A stretch of DNA of 64,000 nucleotides from Oscillospiraceae bacterium (GTDB lineage: Bacteria; Bacillota; Clostridia; Oscillospirales; Oscillospiraceae): positions 1 through 64,000 of the forward strand of contig JAGAUY010000045.1 of assembly GCA_017620525.1 (NCBI GenBank), given 5' to 3'. The translations under genes and the position numbers were made by a program. The notes under the pieces were generated by a model. It had not been told where the DNA came from, did no database searches, and saw nothing but the letters and a program-made list of their open reading frames with translations. Below are positions 41,277 through 48,103 of this stretch, one piece after another (within the stretch, counting starts at the first letter, position 1; each line of letters opens with the position of its first letter).

Positions 41277-41573
41277 TCACAGAAACAGATACAGAGCCAG
41301 TGTCAGAATCGCTGTGTTCTGATCTTCGCCGCAGTCTCCGGCCATGAGCAGAAGAAGCAGTACGATCAGAAGATCCCCGGTGTCAAAATCCTTTGGCAGC
41401 AGGTTTTTCAGAAATCCCAGCGGTGATTGCTGCTGCGGCGTCGGATGGGAAATTTCAGGTTCCTTGGAAGGCGGTGCTGCCGGGCATTGTTTTGGGGGTG
41501 GTGTGTTCTTCCGTTCCTGTACCGTATTGCGGCGGAAGGAACCATCGGACTGTGGAATGTAACGGTTATACAT
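41277..41573 (-). CDS. Small protein with Pro-rich N-terminus and hydrophobic C-terminus, unknown
   Basis: A 98-residue protein. Residues 1-50 are polar and Pro/Gln/Ser-rich, and 51-60 (LGFLKNLLPKD) are amphipathic. Residues 65-98 are hydrophobic and broken by the motif GDCGEDQN (about 79-86), ending LTLALYLFL. Such a tail could insert into a membrane. It is third in a three-gene minus cassette with the two helical proteins upstream. No function is recognised. Confidence 0.68.
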   Translation of the reverse strand: MYNRYIPQSDGSFRRNTVQERKNTPPPKQCPAAPPSKEPEISHPTPQQQSPLGFLKNLLPKDFDTGDLLIVLLLLLMAGDCGEDQNTAILTLALYLFL

Positions 41574-41579
41574 GGCGCA

Positions 41580-41927
41580 TCACCTGCCGAAATTGAGTTG
41601 TCCCAGTGCGGAGGATGCCAGATTGGCCAGTTTCGCCGCCCGCATGGCCCGCTCCAGTTTTCGGATCCGCTCTGCGCTCAGGAACGGATCAAGCGCTTTG
41701 AGCAGATTCTGCTGATTCCGGTCAATGCCTGTTTGACGGGCGAACTGCATGAGTTTCTGGACGGAAGCCATATCCAGATCACCCGAAGCGGATTCCCGCC
41801 GTTGGGGTTCCGCTTTTGAAGGAGGCGCTTCCTGCGGATTGCTCAGGGATTGGGCCATGGACATTATTTGCTGCATCAGATCCGGATTGCCCAAAATGGC
41901 CCCCAATTTGTCATCCAGCTGATCCAT
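41580..41927 (-). CDS. Small helical protein, unknown
   Basis: A 115-residue, soluble-looking, mostly alpha-helical protein. The N-terminal MDQLDDKLGAILGNPDLMQQIMSMAQSLS and the C-terminal AERIRKLERAMRAAKLANLASSAL are amphipathic, linked by a polar stretch (residues 33-50). The start overlaps the stop of the upstream gene (TAATG), so the two are translationally coupled. No known domain is recognised. Confidence 0.7.
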   Translation of the reverse strand: MDQLDDKLGAILGNPDLMQQIMSMAQSLSNPQEAPPSKAEPQRRESASGDLDMASVQKLMQFARQTGIDRNQQNLLKALDPFLSAERIRKLERAMRAAKLANLASSALGQLNFGR

Positions 41928-42154
41928 TATTTACCTCCCAGCTGTTCCAGAAGCATCTTCGCCTGTGGATCTGAAAGCAGCCCCGAGAGGATTTGTTTTG
42001 CCTGTTCACAGTTGCCGGATGCTGCCAGATTCATGGCCTGGTTCAGTTCGTCACCGCCGTTATTTTTCAAAAGTGCCAGAAGCTGCTGACCGGCGGGAGT
42101 ACCTGCAAGGCGTATAGCTTCCTGGATTAAATTTTGATTGGTTTTTTCCTGCAT
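41927..42154 (-). CDS. Small helical protein, unknown
   Basis: A 75-residue helical protein (TPAGQQLLALLKNNGGDELNQAMNLAASGNCEQAKQILSGLLSD). Its C-terminal SDPQAKMLLEQL resembles the GNPDLMQQIM element of the next protein, suggesting related helical modules. The start is ATG 42152-42154 behind GGAGGC. It is the first gene of a three-gene cassette diverging from the phosphoesterase gene. Function is unknown. Confidence 0.68.
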   Translation of the reverse strand: MQEKTNQNLIQEAIRLAGTPAGQQLLALLKNNGGDELNQAMNLAASGNCEQAKQILSGLLSDPQAKMLLEQLGGK

Positions 42155-42237
42155 GAGATTGCCTCCTGTCCAAATTACTGCTATAATAATCCCATTACCT
42201 GTAATACTATATGCAGAAAAGAACAGTTGGTGAACCA

Positions 42238-42735
42238 ATGAAGATACTTGTTTTATCAGATTCCCATTCCGCTCTGAGCTTTATGCGCCGCTGCATTGAT
42301 GCGGTGAAGCCGGACTATCTGATTCATCTGGGAGATCATTTTGACGACGGCCAGGCAATGGCGGAAGAATATCCCCGCATTCCGCTTCTGCAGGTGCCCG
42401 GTAATTGTGACCGCTACCGCTGCCCGCCTCATCAGCCGGAGATCCTGATCCAGCCGGTGGCAGGGGTGGAGCTTTACATGACTCATGGCCATAAGCACCG
42501 GGTCAAGCACGACATCGGCAAGCTCCTGCACGACGCCAGGGCCAGCAAAGCATCTGCGGTGCTTTACGGTCATACGCACATCCCAAATTGTTATCAGGAT
42601 ATTGATGGCCTGTGGATCCTGAATCCCGGTTCCTGCGGCTATTTTGGCGGCAGCGCCGGATTAATTGAGATCATGGACAGAAAAATCATCGGATGCCGGC
42701 TTCTGCGGCAGGAAGATTTGGAGGACTTTGCATGA
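42238..42735 (+). CDS. YfcE/MJ0936-type metallophosphoesterase
   Basis: A 165-residue dimetal phosphodiesterase. The motif order is DSHS (residues 8-11), GDHFDD (about 34-39), GNCDR (about 59-63), THGH (about 81-84) and GHTHIP (about 110-115), all catalytic ligands present. The family cleaves phosphodiesters in vitro; the cellular substrate is uncertain. ATG 42238 is chosen over an upstream in-frame ATG lacking a site. The stop overlaps the coaX start (ATGA). Confidence 0.88.
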   Translation: MKILVLSDSHSALSFMRRCIDAVKPDYLIHLGDHFDDGQAMAEEYPRIPLLQVPGNCDRYRCPPHQPEILIQPVAGVELYMTHGHKHRVKHDIGKLLHDARASKASAVLYGHTHIPNCYQDIDGLWILNPGSCGYFGGSAGLIEIMDRKIIGCRLLRQEDLEDFA

Positions 42736-43502
42736 TTCTGACTGTTGACATTGGAAATTCCAATATTGTCCTTGGCGGTGTGGAAGAGGATCGGATCCTC
42801 TTTGAGGCCCGTCTGCGTACCGACGCCACCAAGACTTCAGATGAGTACTGCATCGATCTGAAGATGATCCTGGATGTCTACCATATGAGTCCGCAGGACA
42901 TTGAAGGCTCCATCATTGCCTCCGTTGTGCCCCAGGTACTCAATTCCATGCAGACTGCGATCCGCAAGATCTCTGACAGGAGCATTCTTGTGGTTGGTCC
43001 CGGCTTGAAAACCGGCCTGAATATTCAGATTGAGAATCCCCGCCAGACCGGTGCGGATCTGGTGGTCGGCTGCGTTGCTGCCCTGCGACAGCACAAAGCG
43101 CCTCTGATTGTCATCGATATGGGTACCGCCACTACCATGATCGTGCTGGACAAAAACGGCGCTCTGGTTGGCGGCAGCATCAGTCCCGGTGTGAAAATCT
43201 CCATGGATGCTCTGACGGAGCGGACGGCATTGCTGCCGGGCCTTCAACTGGATCAACCCAGGAAGGCCATTGGCCGCAATACCATTGACTGTATGCGCAG
43301 CGGCATCATGATGGGCGCAGCCTGCATGATCGACGGTATGATCGAGCGCATGGAAGCAGAGCTGGGATACAGGACGACTGTTGTTGCCACCGGCGGTATT
43401 GCCCGTTTTGTGCTGCCTATGTGCCGCCGGGAGATCATCTATGACAAGGACCTTCTGATCAAGGGACTTGCTGCCCTCTACAGGGACAACCGACGCTCCT
43501 GA
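42732..43502 (+). CDS. coaX: Type III pantothenate kinase
   Basis: A 256-residue ASKHA-fold kinase for the first step of coenzyme A synthesis. VDIGNSNIVLGG (residues 5-16) is the phosphate loop. NPRQTGADLVVGCVAALR is the pantothenate site, DMGTATTMIVLD the second phosphate motif, and GVKISMDALTERTALLP follows. It is coupled to the phosphoesterase by ATGA overlap. Its end is 1 nt from the convergent small gene. Confidence 0.95.
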   Translation: MILTVDIGNSNIVLGGVEEDRILFEARLRTDATKTSDEYCIDLKMILDVYHMSPQDIEGSIIASVVPQVLNSMQTAIRKISDRSILVVGPGLKTGLNIQIENPRQTGADLVVGCVAALRQHKAPLIVIDMGTATTMIVLDKNGALVGGSISPGVKISMDALTERTALLPGLQLDQPRKAIGRNTIDCMRSGIMMGAACMIDGMIERMEAELGYRTTVVATGGIARFVLPMCRREIIYDKDLLIKGLAALYRDNRRS

Positions 43503-43679
43503 TCACATGGTTGCCATGAATACCAGAGCGGTTACGCTGCCCATGCCAGTGGCCACAGTCAGCATAATATCGATGACCTTGTTCACATAGTAGGAGGGCT
43601 CTGCTGCATTGGGGTAGGGGCGACGGTAAATACGGATGTTCGGATTATGAGTTCTGTGCTTTTTAGCTGCGGTTTTCAT
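43503..43679 (-). CDS. Small basic protein with C-terminal membrane helix, unknown
   Basis: A 58-residue protein. The N-terminus is strongly basic (KTAAKKHRTHNPNIRIYRRPYP), followed by one hydrophobic helix at about residues 36-57. The start is ATG 43677-43679 behind a perfect GGAGGT site; an upstream in-frame ATG would ignore that site. The gene is convergent with coaX. Function is unknown. Confidence 0.65.
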   Translation of the reverse strand: MKTAAKKHRTHNPNIRIYRRPYPNAAEPSYYVNKVIDIMLTVATGMGSVTALVFMATM

Positions 43680-43842
43680 AGTTGTTACCTCCTTTGTTTT
43701 CTGTAAGGACAGTATACAAATGTTTGGGTACAAAAAACCGGACTGTATGAATATAAATCCTTTGTTAAGGTTTTCTGCCGATGCTTGCATCCGGCGCCGA
43801 AATATGATATGATATGAAAAATTTCATGTCCGGAGGTGGATT

Positions 43843-44262
43843 ATGAGTAATTCCGGAGATTCCGCGGAAAAGCGGAACAAACTGAGTGAAAAAATGGGTC
43901 CCGGTATGCAGAAAGTCTGTGGGTTTTTTCAGAAGATCGGACATATTATCTATCTGATTGGTCTTTGGATTTACAGACTCAGAAGATTTCTGCTGGCGAT
44001 TCCTGTACTGATTGCTGCGTTCAGAATCGCGGGAATGAATATGGAACTGCTGCCGGAGATGGTTGGACTGAATCTGCAGTCCTCCGGCGAATTTGCCCAG
44101 ATGGTCACCCGGGAATATGCGGTTTATGGCCCGCTGGGTGTTACGGTTCTTTGCCTTCTGTTGATGTTCTTCTCCAGAAAGGTCATGTATCCCTGGCTGA
44201 TCAGTGTGTTTACGCTGGTTCTGCCGCTACTGATCTATCTGACCAATATCTACCCGTCTTGA
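43843..44262 (+). CDS. Membrane protein of unknown function
   Basis: A 139-residue protein. Residues 1-25 are polar. About four hydrophobic segments follow: 29-43, 47-65, 90-108 and 113-133. GGAGG precedes ATG 43843. It stands alone between the coaX region and a strong terminator. I recognise no family. Confidence 0.7.
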   Translation: MSNSGDSAEKRNKLSEKMGPGMQKVCGFFQKIGHIIYLIGLWIYRLRRFLLAIPVLIAAFRIAGMNMELLPEMVGLNLQSSGEFAQMVTREYAVYGPLGVTVLCLLLMFFSRKVMYPWLISVFTLVLPLLIYLTNIYPS

Positions 44263-44268
44263 TAATTG

Positions 44269-44308
44269 AAAACCTCCGGTTTTGCAGGAACAAAACCGGA
44301 GGTTTTTT
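44269..44308 (+). terminator. Strong terminator
   Basis: AAAACCTCCGGTTTT (44269-44283) pairs with AAAACCGGAGGTTTT (44292-44306), loop 8 nt, T-run. Confidence 0.92.
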
Positions 44309-44442
44309 CATAGAATGATTCAGGCGCTTATTTTTTGCGTTGTGCAAAATGCCTAAAGACACAGGGGATATATCTACAGTTTATTTCCAGGTTGTTCAAA
44401 AAAACTTCACCAATCCCCAAGTAGGTGTGGTATAATTCAGGT

Positions 44443-44583
44443 ACACAACAGGTGAGGTGGAGAAAGCCGATGCCGTGGAAAGATCTGCGGATAACCCGAC
44501 GGCGGACTCGTGACAGACCTTATCTTCATACGGTTTATCCACACCTTGCAGCGGTCATTTTCCGACCGCTGCTTCTCGTTTTT
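44443..44583 (+). ncRNA. Candidate structured small RNA of unknown class
   Basis: The 44309-44624 gap has no convincing gene. It contains a -10 box TATAAT (44431-44436) and, 140 nt later, an intrinsic terminator GCAGCGGTC (44548-44556)/GACCGCTGC (44564-44572) plus a T-rich tail. Between them the 5' part AGGTG...GG and AGCCG can pair with CC...CACCT and CGGTT near 44531-44546, closing a rod that encloses GCCGT/ACGGC (about 44472-44505). No reading frame of note matches. The rod-like form recalls 6S RNA, but no conserved 6S sequence is recognised, and the -35 box is weak. Confidence 0.45.
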
Positions 44584-44590
44584 ATGTGCG

Positions 44591-44619
44591 AAAAAACCCG
44601 CCCGGAAAGGGCGGGTTTT
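44591..44619 (-). terminator. Terminator of pgsA
   Basis: AAAACCCGCCC pairs with GGGCGGGTTTT around loop GGAAA. Read on the minus strand it ends in six T. Confidence 0.85.
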
Positions 44620-44624
44620 CGCTG

Positions 44625-45206
44625 TTATGGGTTTTCCAGATCCCGTACCTTCGTGTTTCGGCCGAAGTAGGCGAAAATATAAGAAATAAAGGACCAGGTC
44701 AGAAACGCCGTATCGATCAGCGCGATGGTATTGATGACCGGAACACTCAGGTTTGGCATCAGTACCAGCAGGATTAGGCTGATGAAAAGAATGGTGGTAC
44801 ATACTTTACCTGCAATCAGTGCACCGGGAAGCATTTTGCCTTTGCGCAGATTGATCAGACCTGCAATGCCCTGGAACAATTCCTTGACCACGAACAGCAC
44901 CAGAACGAAACGGAGTACCGGATATTTAATGGACAGGCACAGGGTCAGCGTAAACTGGGTGGCCTTGTCGGCAATTGGATCGAGAATTTTGCCCAGTGTT
45001 GAGATCATATTGAAGTGCCGTGCAATCTTGCCGTCGATCATGTCTGTCAGACAGGATACAGCCAGGATGGCAGCGGCAAGGAAATAATCGTAGAGGTCTT
45101 TGGCATTGAGATAGATAACGATGTAGATTGGGATCAGCACCAGCCGAAACATACTCAGGATATTGGGGATTGTAAAAACATCTTTTTTCCAGTCATTAAT
45201 GAACAT
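44625..45206 (-). CDS. pgsA: CDP-alcohol phosphatidyltransferase (phosphatidylglycerophosphate synthase-like)
   Basis: A 193-residue membrane enzyme using CDP-diacylglycerol. The signature D-x2-DG-x2-AR-x8-G-x3-D-x3-D is seen as DMIDGKIARHFNMISTLGKILDPIAD (about residues 56-81). About five hydrophobic helices surround it. Glycerol-phosphate is the likely acceptor (PgsA), but related family members use other alcohols. Monocistronic. Confidence 0.85.
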   Translation of the reverse strand: MFINDWKKDVFTIPNILSMFRLVLIPIYIVIYLNAKDLYDYFLAAAILAVSCLTDMIDGKIARHFNMISTLGKILDPIADKATQFTLTLCLSIKYPVLRFVLVLFVVKELFQGIAGLINLRKGKMLPGALIAGKVCTTILFISLILLVLMPNLSVPVINTIALIDTAFLTWSFISYIFAYFGRNTKVRDLENP

Positions 45207-45330
45207 GGATGATTCCTCCGTGGGAGATACGCATATTGTAGAATTTAATTATGATATATTATAGGCAATTATTTACGTTGAATCAAGTGGCTGTGCCCGC
45301 GCTGGGGAAAAATTAATAAATTGGCAATAT

Positions 45331-45882
45331 TTATCCACCGGGAATCTGACGCACCGTACCCTGACCAAGATTTGCAGCCAGAGGGAAATGAAGGGCCAGA
45401 TGCTTCCAGGTGATCTTATCCAGTTCACCCGTCATGGGAAGCGCGCTCAGAGCCTGGAAAGAGGCAATGGAGTCGCTGGTTACTGCATCAAGGATGCCCG
45501 ACTGAGATGGCGCAGACACACTGCTGTAACGCTGTGAAAGCACCAGAAGCAGCGCCTGAGCCACATACAGATAGGGACTGGATGTGCCCTTGCGCAGTAC
45601 CTGGCCGGGATTGAGGATGACATCCACCGGCTGGGCTTCAATCTGCTCAATCACTGCAGGCTCATAGGCTGCGGTGATGGCTTCCCAGGTCATCTGATCG
45701 ACGATTCCGGTGACGCTCAGTCCGTGATTTCTCTGAAAGGCGGTGACTGCGGCCATAGTCTGAGGGCCGTAGATTCCATCTGGAATGACACGCATATACC
45801 TTCCGTCATTTTCGCCCAGAACCCGGAGCATGGTTTGCAGACTCCGGATCGGCTGTCCAACAAAAGACTCTCCCGGCCTCAT
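45331..45882 (-). CDS. Protein with two PG_binding_1 domains
   Basis: A 183-residue protein made of two peptidoglycan-binding repeats. Repeat 1 spans about residues 10-70 (IRSLQTMLRVLGE...IPDGIYGPQTMAAVTAFQRNHGLSVTGIVDQMTWEAI). Repeat 2 spans about 100-168 (...ILDAVTSDSIASFQALSALPMTGELDKITW). No signal peptide or catalytic domain. The start overlaps the stop of the upstream SpoIID/PG-binding gene. It is last in a four-gene operon, probably for spore cortex or coat. Confidence 0.8.
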   Translation of the reverse strand: MRPGESFVGQPIRSLQTMLRVLGENDGRYMRVIPDGIYGPQTMAAVTAFQRNHGLSVTGIVDQMTWEAITAAYEPAVIEQIEAQPVDVILNPGQVLRKGTSSPYLYVAQALLLVLSQRYSSVSAPSQSGILDAVTSDSIASFQALSALPMTGELDKITWKHLALHFPLAANLGQGTVRQIPGG

Positions 45883-47105
45883 CTCACTACCTCCTGTCTG
45901 ACGGGATCCTGGCTGCCCACGCGCAGATCTTTCCCCGGAAATTGGGTCATGGTGGTTGTTTGGGAATAACGGTTCCTGGGTGCGCCCTGAGCGTTTGAGG
46001 ATGAAGATTGGGGGAATGTTTCCCGGCTGCGCAGCGTGGTGTTTTCAATTCCGGAGAATTGATCATAGATCTCATCCCAGGTATCCTCGTCAACCTCTCC
46101 GGTTTCCGGCAGGCCGAACCAGCGCTGGGCAGCCAGCACCGCCTCCCGGGTCCTGGGACCAAAGATTCCGTCTGCATTGATCTGCGGAACTTGGGGAATA
46201 TAAGCTGACAATACAGAAAGCATATACAGCAGATGTCGGACTTTGTCGCCGGTATCTCCCTGCCGCAGCGAATTGGGATAGGACCAGTTGACAGAGTAAA
46301 ACTGCTGCCCCTGGCTTCGCAGTTCAGACAGTGCGGTAACTGCGGTGTACAGCCGGACAAGAGCATACCAGGTGGCTTTGCCAACAATTCCATCCGGTGT
46401 CAGATCGAAGACTTCCTGGAATTTCCGGACGGAAGCTTCAGTCCGGCTTCCGAAGATCCCGTCCACAGCGGCGAGTTTCGGTATTGCCGGATAATTCTGT
46501 GCAATTCGGTTCAGCTCAACCTGAATGATCACAACATTCGGCCCGGTGCTGCCCCTGCGCAGCGGCGTTCCGGGATAGGAGGATGTGTTGCCCCGAATCG
46601 GCGCATTGCTGACGATCTCCACATTACCGTAATAACTTCTCAGGATCTGTGTGGAATTGTAGCCTTGCAGTGCCAGGTTCTGACTGCCCCACTGACTCAG
46701 ACCTTCGCACGTTACGGTGGTGCCGTTGCAGAATTTTGCGGCCAGGGGCTCCACAAAGTTTGGCCTGCGCAGGTAGTCATTGAACAATTCATCCACGATC
46801 CGGGCAACATTGTCAAAAAAGCTGCGCCCGTTTACAAAATACTGATCGTAGGCAGTGGAGCTGGTAATGTCAAAATCGTATCCTCTGCTGCGGTAGAATT
46901 CCGTATAGATTCTGTTCAGCGCAAAAGACACGATGGCAAGGACATTGGCGCGGATGGCGCTGTCCTCCCAGGTGGGGTAGATTTCGCTGGAAGCCACGTT
47001 TTTGACGTAATCTGAAAAGGATACGGTTACATTTGCAGCGGAAGCGGTGGGAGGTCCCAGATGGACGGTGATCCGTTGGGGAACAAAGGGAATGACGGTT
47101 GGCAT
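45879..47105 (-). CDS. SpoIID-like domain protein with two PG_binding_1 repeats
   Basis: A 408-residue protein. Residues about 20-165 resemble a SpoIID/LytB-type amidase-enhancer region (ANVLAIVSFALNRIYTEFYRSRGYDFDITSSTAYDQYF, then CEGLSQWGSQNLALQGYNSTQILRSYYGN). Two PG_binding_1 repeats follow (about 185-255 and 280-350), each with DGIFGxRT and a W near the end. The C-terminal 50 residues are Ser/Thr/Gln-rich and low complexity. There is no signal peptide, so action inside the mother cell or forespore is likely. Its TGA overlaps the next ATG. Confidence 0.78.
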   Translation of the reverse strand: MPTVIPFVPQRITVHLGPPTASAANVTVSFSDYVKNVASSEIYPTWEDSAIRANVLAIVSFALNRIYTEFYRSRGYDFDITSSTAYDQYFVNGRSFFDNVARIVDELFNDYLRRPNFVEPLAAKFCNGTTVTCEGLSQWGSQNLALQGYNSTQILRSYYGNVEIVSNAPIRGNTSSYPGTPLRRGSTGPNVVIIQVELNRIAQNYPAIPKLAAVDGIFGSRTEASVRKFQEVFDLTPDGIVGKATWYALVRLYTAVTALSELRSQGQQFYSVNWSYPNSLRQGDTGDKVRHLLYMLSVLSAYIPQVPQINADGIFGPRTREAVLAAQRWFGLPETGEVDEDTWDEIYDQFSGIENTTLRSRETFPQSSSSNAQGAPRNRYSQTTTMTQFPGKDLRVGSQDPVRQEVVR

Positions 47106-47117
47106 AAACTCCCTCCC

Positions 47118-47507
47118 TTACAGATTCTGGGCAGGAGTTACAAAAATTTCCCGCCTGTCCCACTGATCCGGAAGTTCCGATAAGGGGATCATCTCCAGAT
47201 TCTGATCAGTTGTTGTCCCCGGAAAAACCTGCAGGTCTTCATTTTCAATCTGCTCATAGCCTTTCAGCCGGGCATATAGATTGACCCGGGTAAAGGGGAT
47301 TTGCCCGGTATCGGGAGTTTGCCCGGCGGCTTTATCCGGAACGGGAATCTCGATGGGATCGATCCGGCCGCTGCGGTTTGTAATGCGCATCGCAATGGCT
47401 GTGCCGTCGGTGGCGGTCACGCTGACGGCTACATCAGCCAGCGGGATCTGTGCGAAGCTGGTATAGGCATGGACCTGTATGTATCCTGTTGATGACAGAA
47501 TGATCAC
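47118..47507 (-). CDS. Carboxypeptidase-regulatory-like small protein
   Basis: A 129-residue beta-rich protein without signal peptide. GYIQVHAYTSFAQIPLADVAVSVTATDGTAIAMRITNRSGRIDPIEIPVPD matches the transthyretin-like carboxypeptidase regulatory pattern, and LYARLKGYEQIENEDLQVFPGTTTDQNLEMIPL completes the sandwich. Such proteins occur next to PG-binding spore proteins in Clostridia. It lies 12 nt upstream of the SpoIID-like gene. Function is unproven. Confidence 0.68.
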   Translation of the reverse strand: MIILSSTGYIQVHAYTSFAQIPLADVAVSVTATDGTAIAMRITNRSGRIDPIEIPVPDKAAGQTPDTGQIPFTRVNLYARLKGYEQIENEDLQVFPGTTTDQNLEMIPLSELPDQWDRREIFVTPAQNL

Positions 47508-47572
47508 TCCTTTCCTGACTGGATTATTGTATGCGGCAGGGGCCGTCCCGGTGCGGAAGGCCCCGTGATAAT

Positions 47573-48001
47573 TTACAGAAATGACTGCATCTGACGGATA
47601 TTTGCTGTTTCGCAGTCAAGAAGTTTCTGCGACAGGGTGGAGACTTGTCCATCCTGCTGTGCCCACTGGTGGATGTTTTTCAGTCCTTTGACCATGCCTC
47701 TGGTGTTGCCCTGGATCATCATATCCGCGATCTTGGAGTCTGCATTCCCATAGGCGAGCTTTGCCCGTGTCATCATTTCAGACATGAACCGGACGCTGGG
47801 GTCCAGTTCGGGCACATCCCATCCCCGCTGGGAAGCGATGGCATGGGCCTCCGATTCAATCATGTCGTATTCCTGAAGCTGAGATTCCAGCGCCTTGCGC
47901 AGTCCGGGTCGCATGGAAGTATCCAGTACGCTGCGGATCCCGATCTGGCCCATCTGTGTTGTTTTTAGAATCGAGGAGAGGATCTCCTTGTTGGTTTTCA
48001 T
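47573..48001 (-). CDS. Four-helix (ferritin-like) small protein, unknown
   Basis: A 142-residue helical protein. Four amphipathic helices can be read: ILSSILKTTQMGQIGIRSVLD, PGLRKALESQLQEYDMIESEAHAIASQRG, RFMSEMMTRAKLAYGNADSKIADMMIQG and VKGLKNIHQWAQQDGQVSTLSQKLLDCETANIRQMQSFL. The E/H spacing is reminiscent of ferritin-like DUF2383-type proteins, but clear diiron ligands are not complete. The start is ATG 47999-48001, behind AAAGGGTG. It is the first gene of the probable spore operon. Confidence 0.65.
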   Translation of the reverse strand: MKTNKEILSSILKTTQMGQIGIRSVLDTSMRPGLRKALESQLQEYDMIESEAHAIASQRGWDVPELDPSVRFMSEMMTRAKLAYGNADSKIADMMIQGNTRGMVKGLKNIHQWAQQDGQVSTLSQKLLDCETANIRQMQSFL

Positions 48002-48016
48002 TTTTATCACCCTTTA

Positions 48017-48046
48017 CAGGATGTCCGCCGTCACAGAGAATTATGC
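48017..48046 (-). promoter_or_regulatory. Possible forespore sigma-G-like promoter
   Basis: On the minus strand GCATA (48042-48046), 18 nt, CATCCTG (48017-48023; 5 of 7 to CATACTA). It lies directly upstream of the spore-like operon. Weak evidence. Confidence 0.3.
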
Positions 48047-48103
48047 GTTCCGAAACGGAAGAAACCAGCATACAATACACAGATGGAAAGGATTGTGATG
48101 ACT

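Noticed and set aside
44443..44583. Assignment as 6S RNA
   Set aside because: The rod shape is suggestive, but a central bubble and conserved elements could not be confirmed by eye, so it is left unclassified.
48069..48076. Sigma-E promoter for asnB
   Set aside because: CATACAAT matches the -10, but no sigma-E-like -35 lies 14-15 nt upstream; a weak sigma-A reading (TTCCGA, 17 nt) is equally possible.
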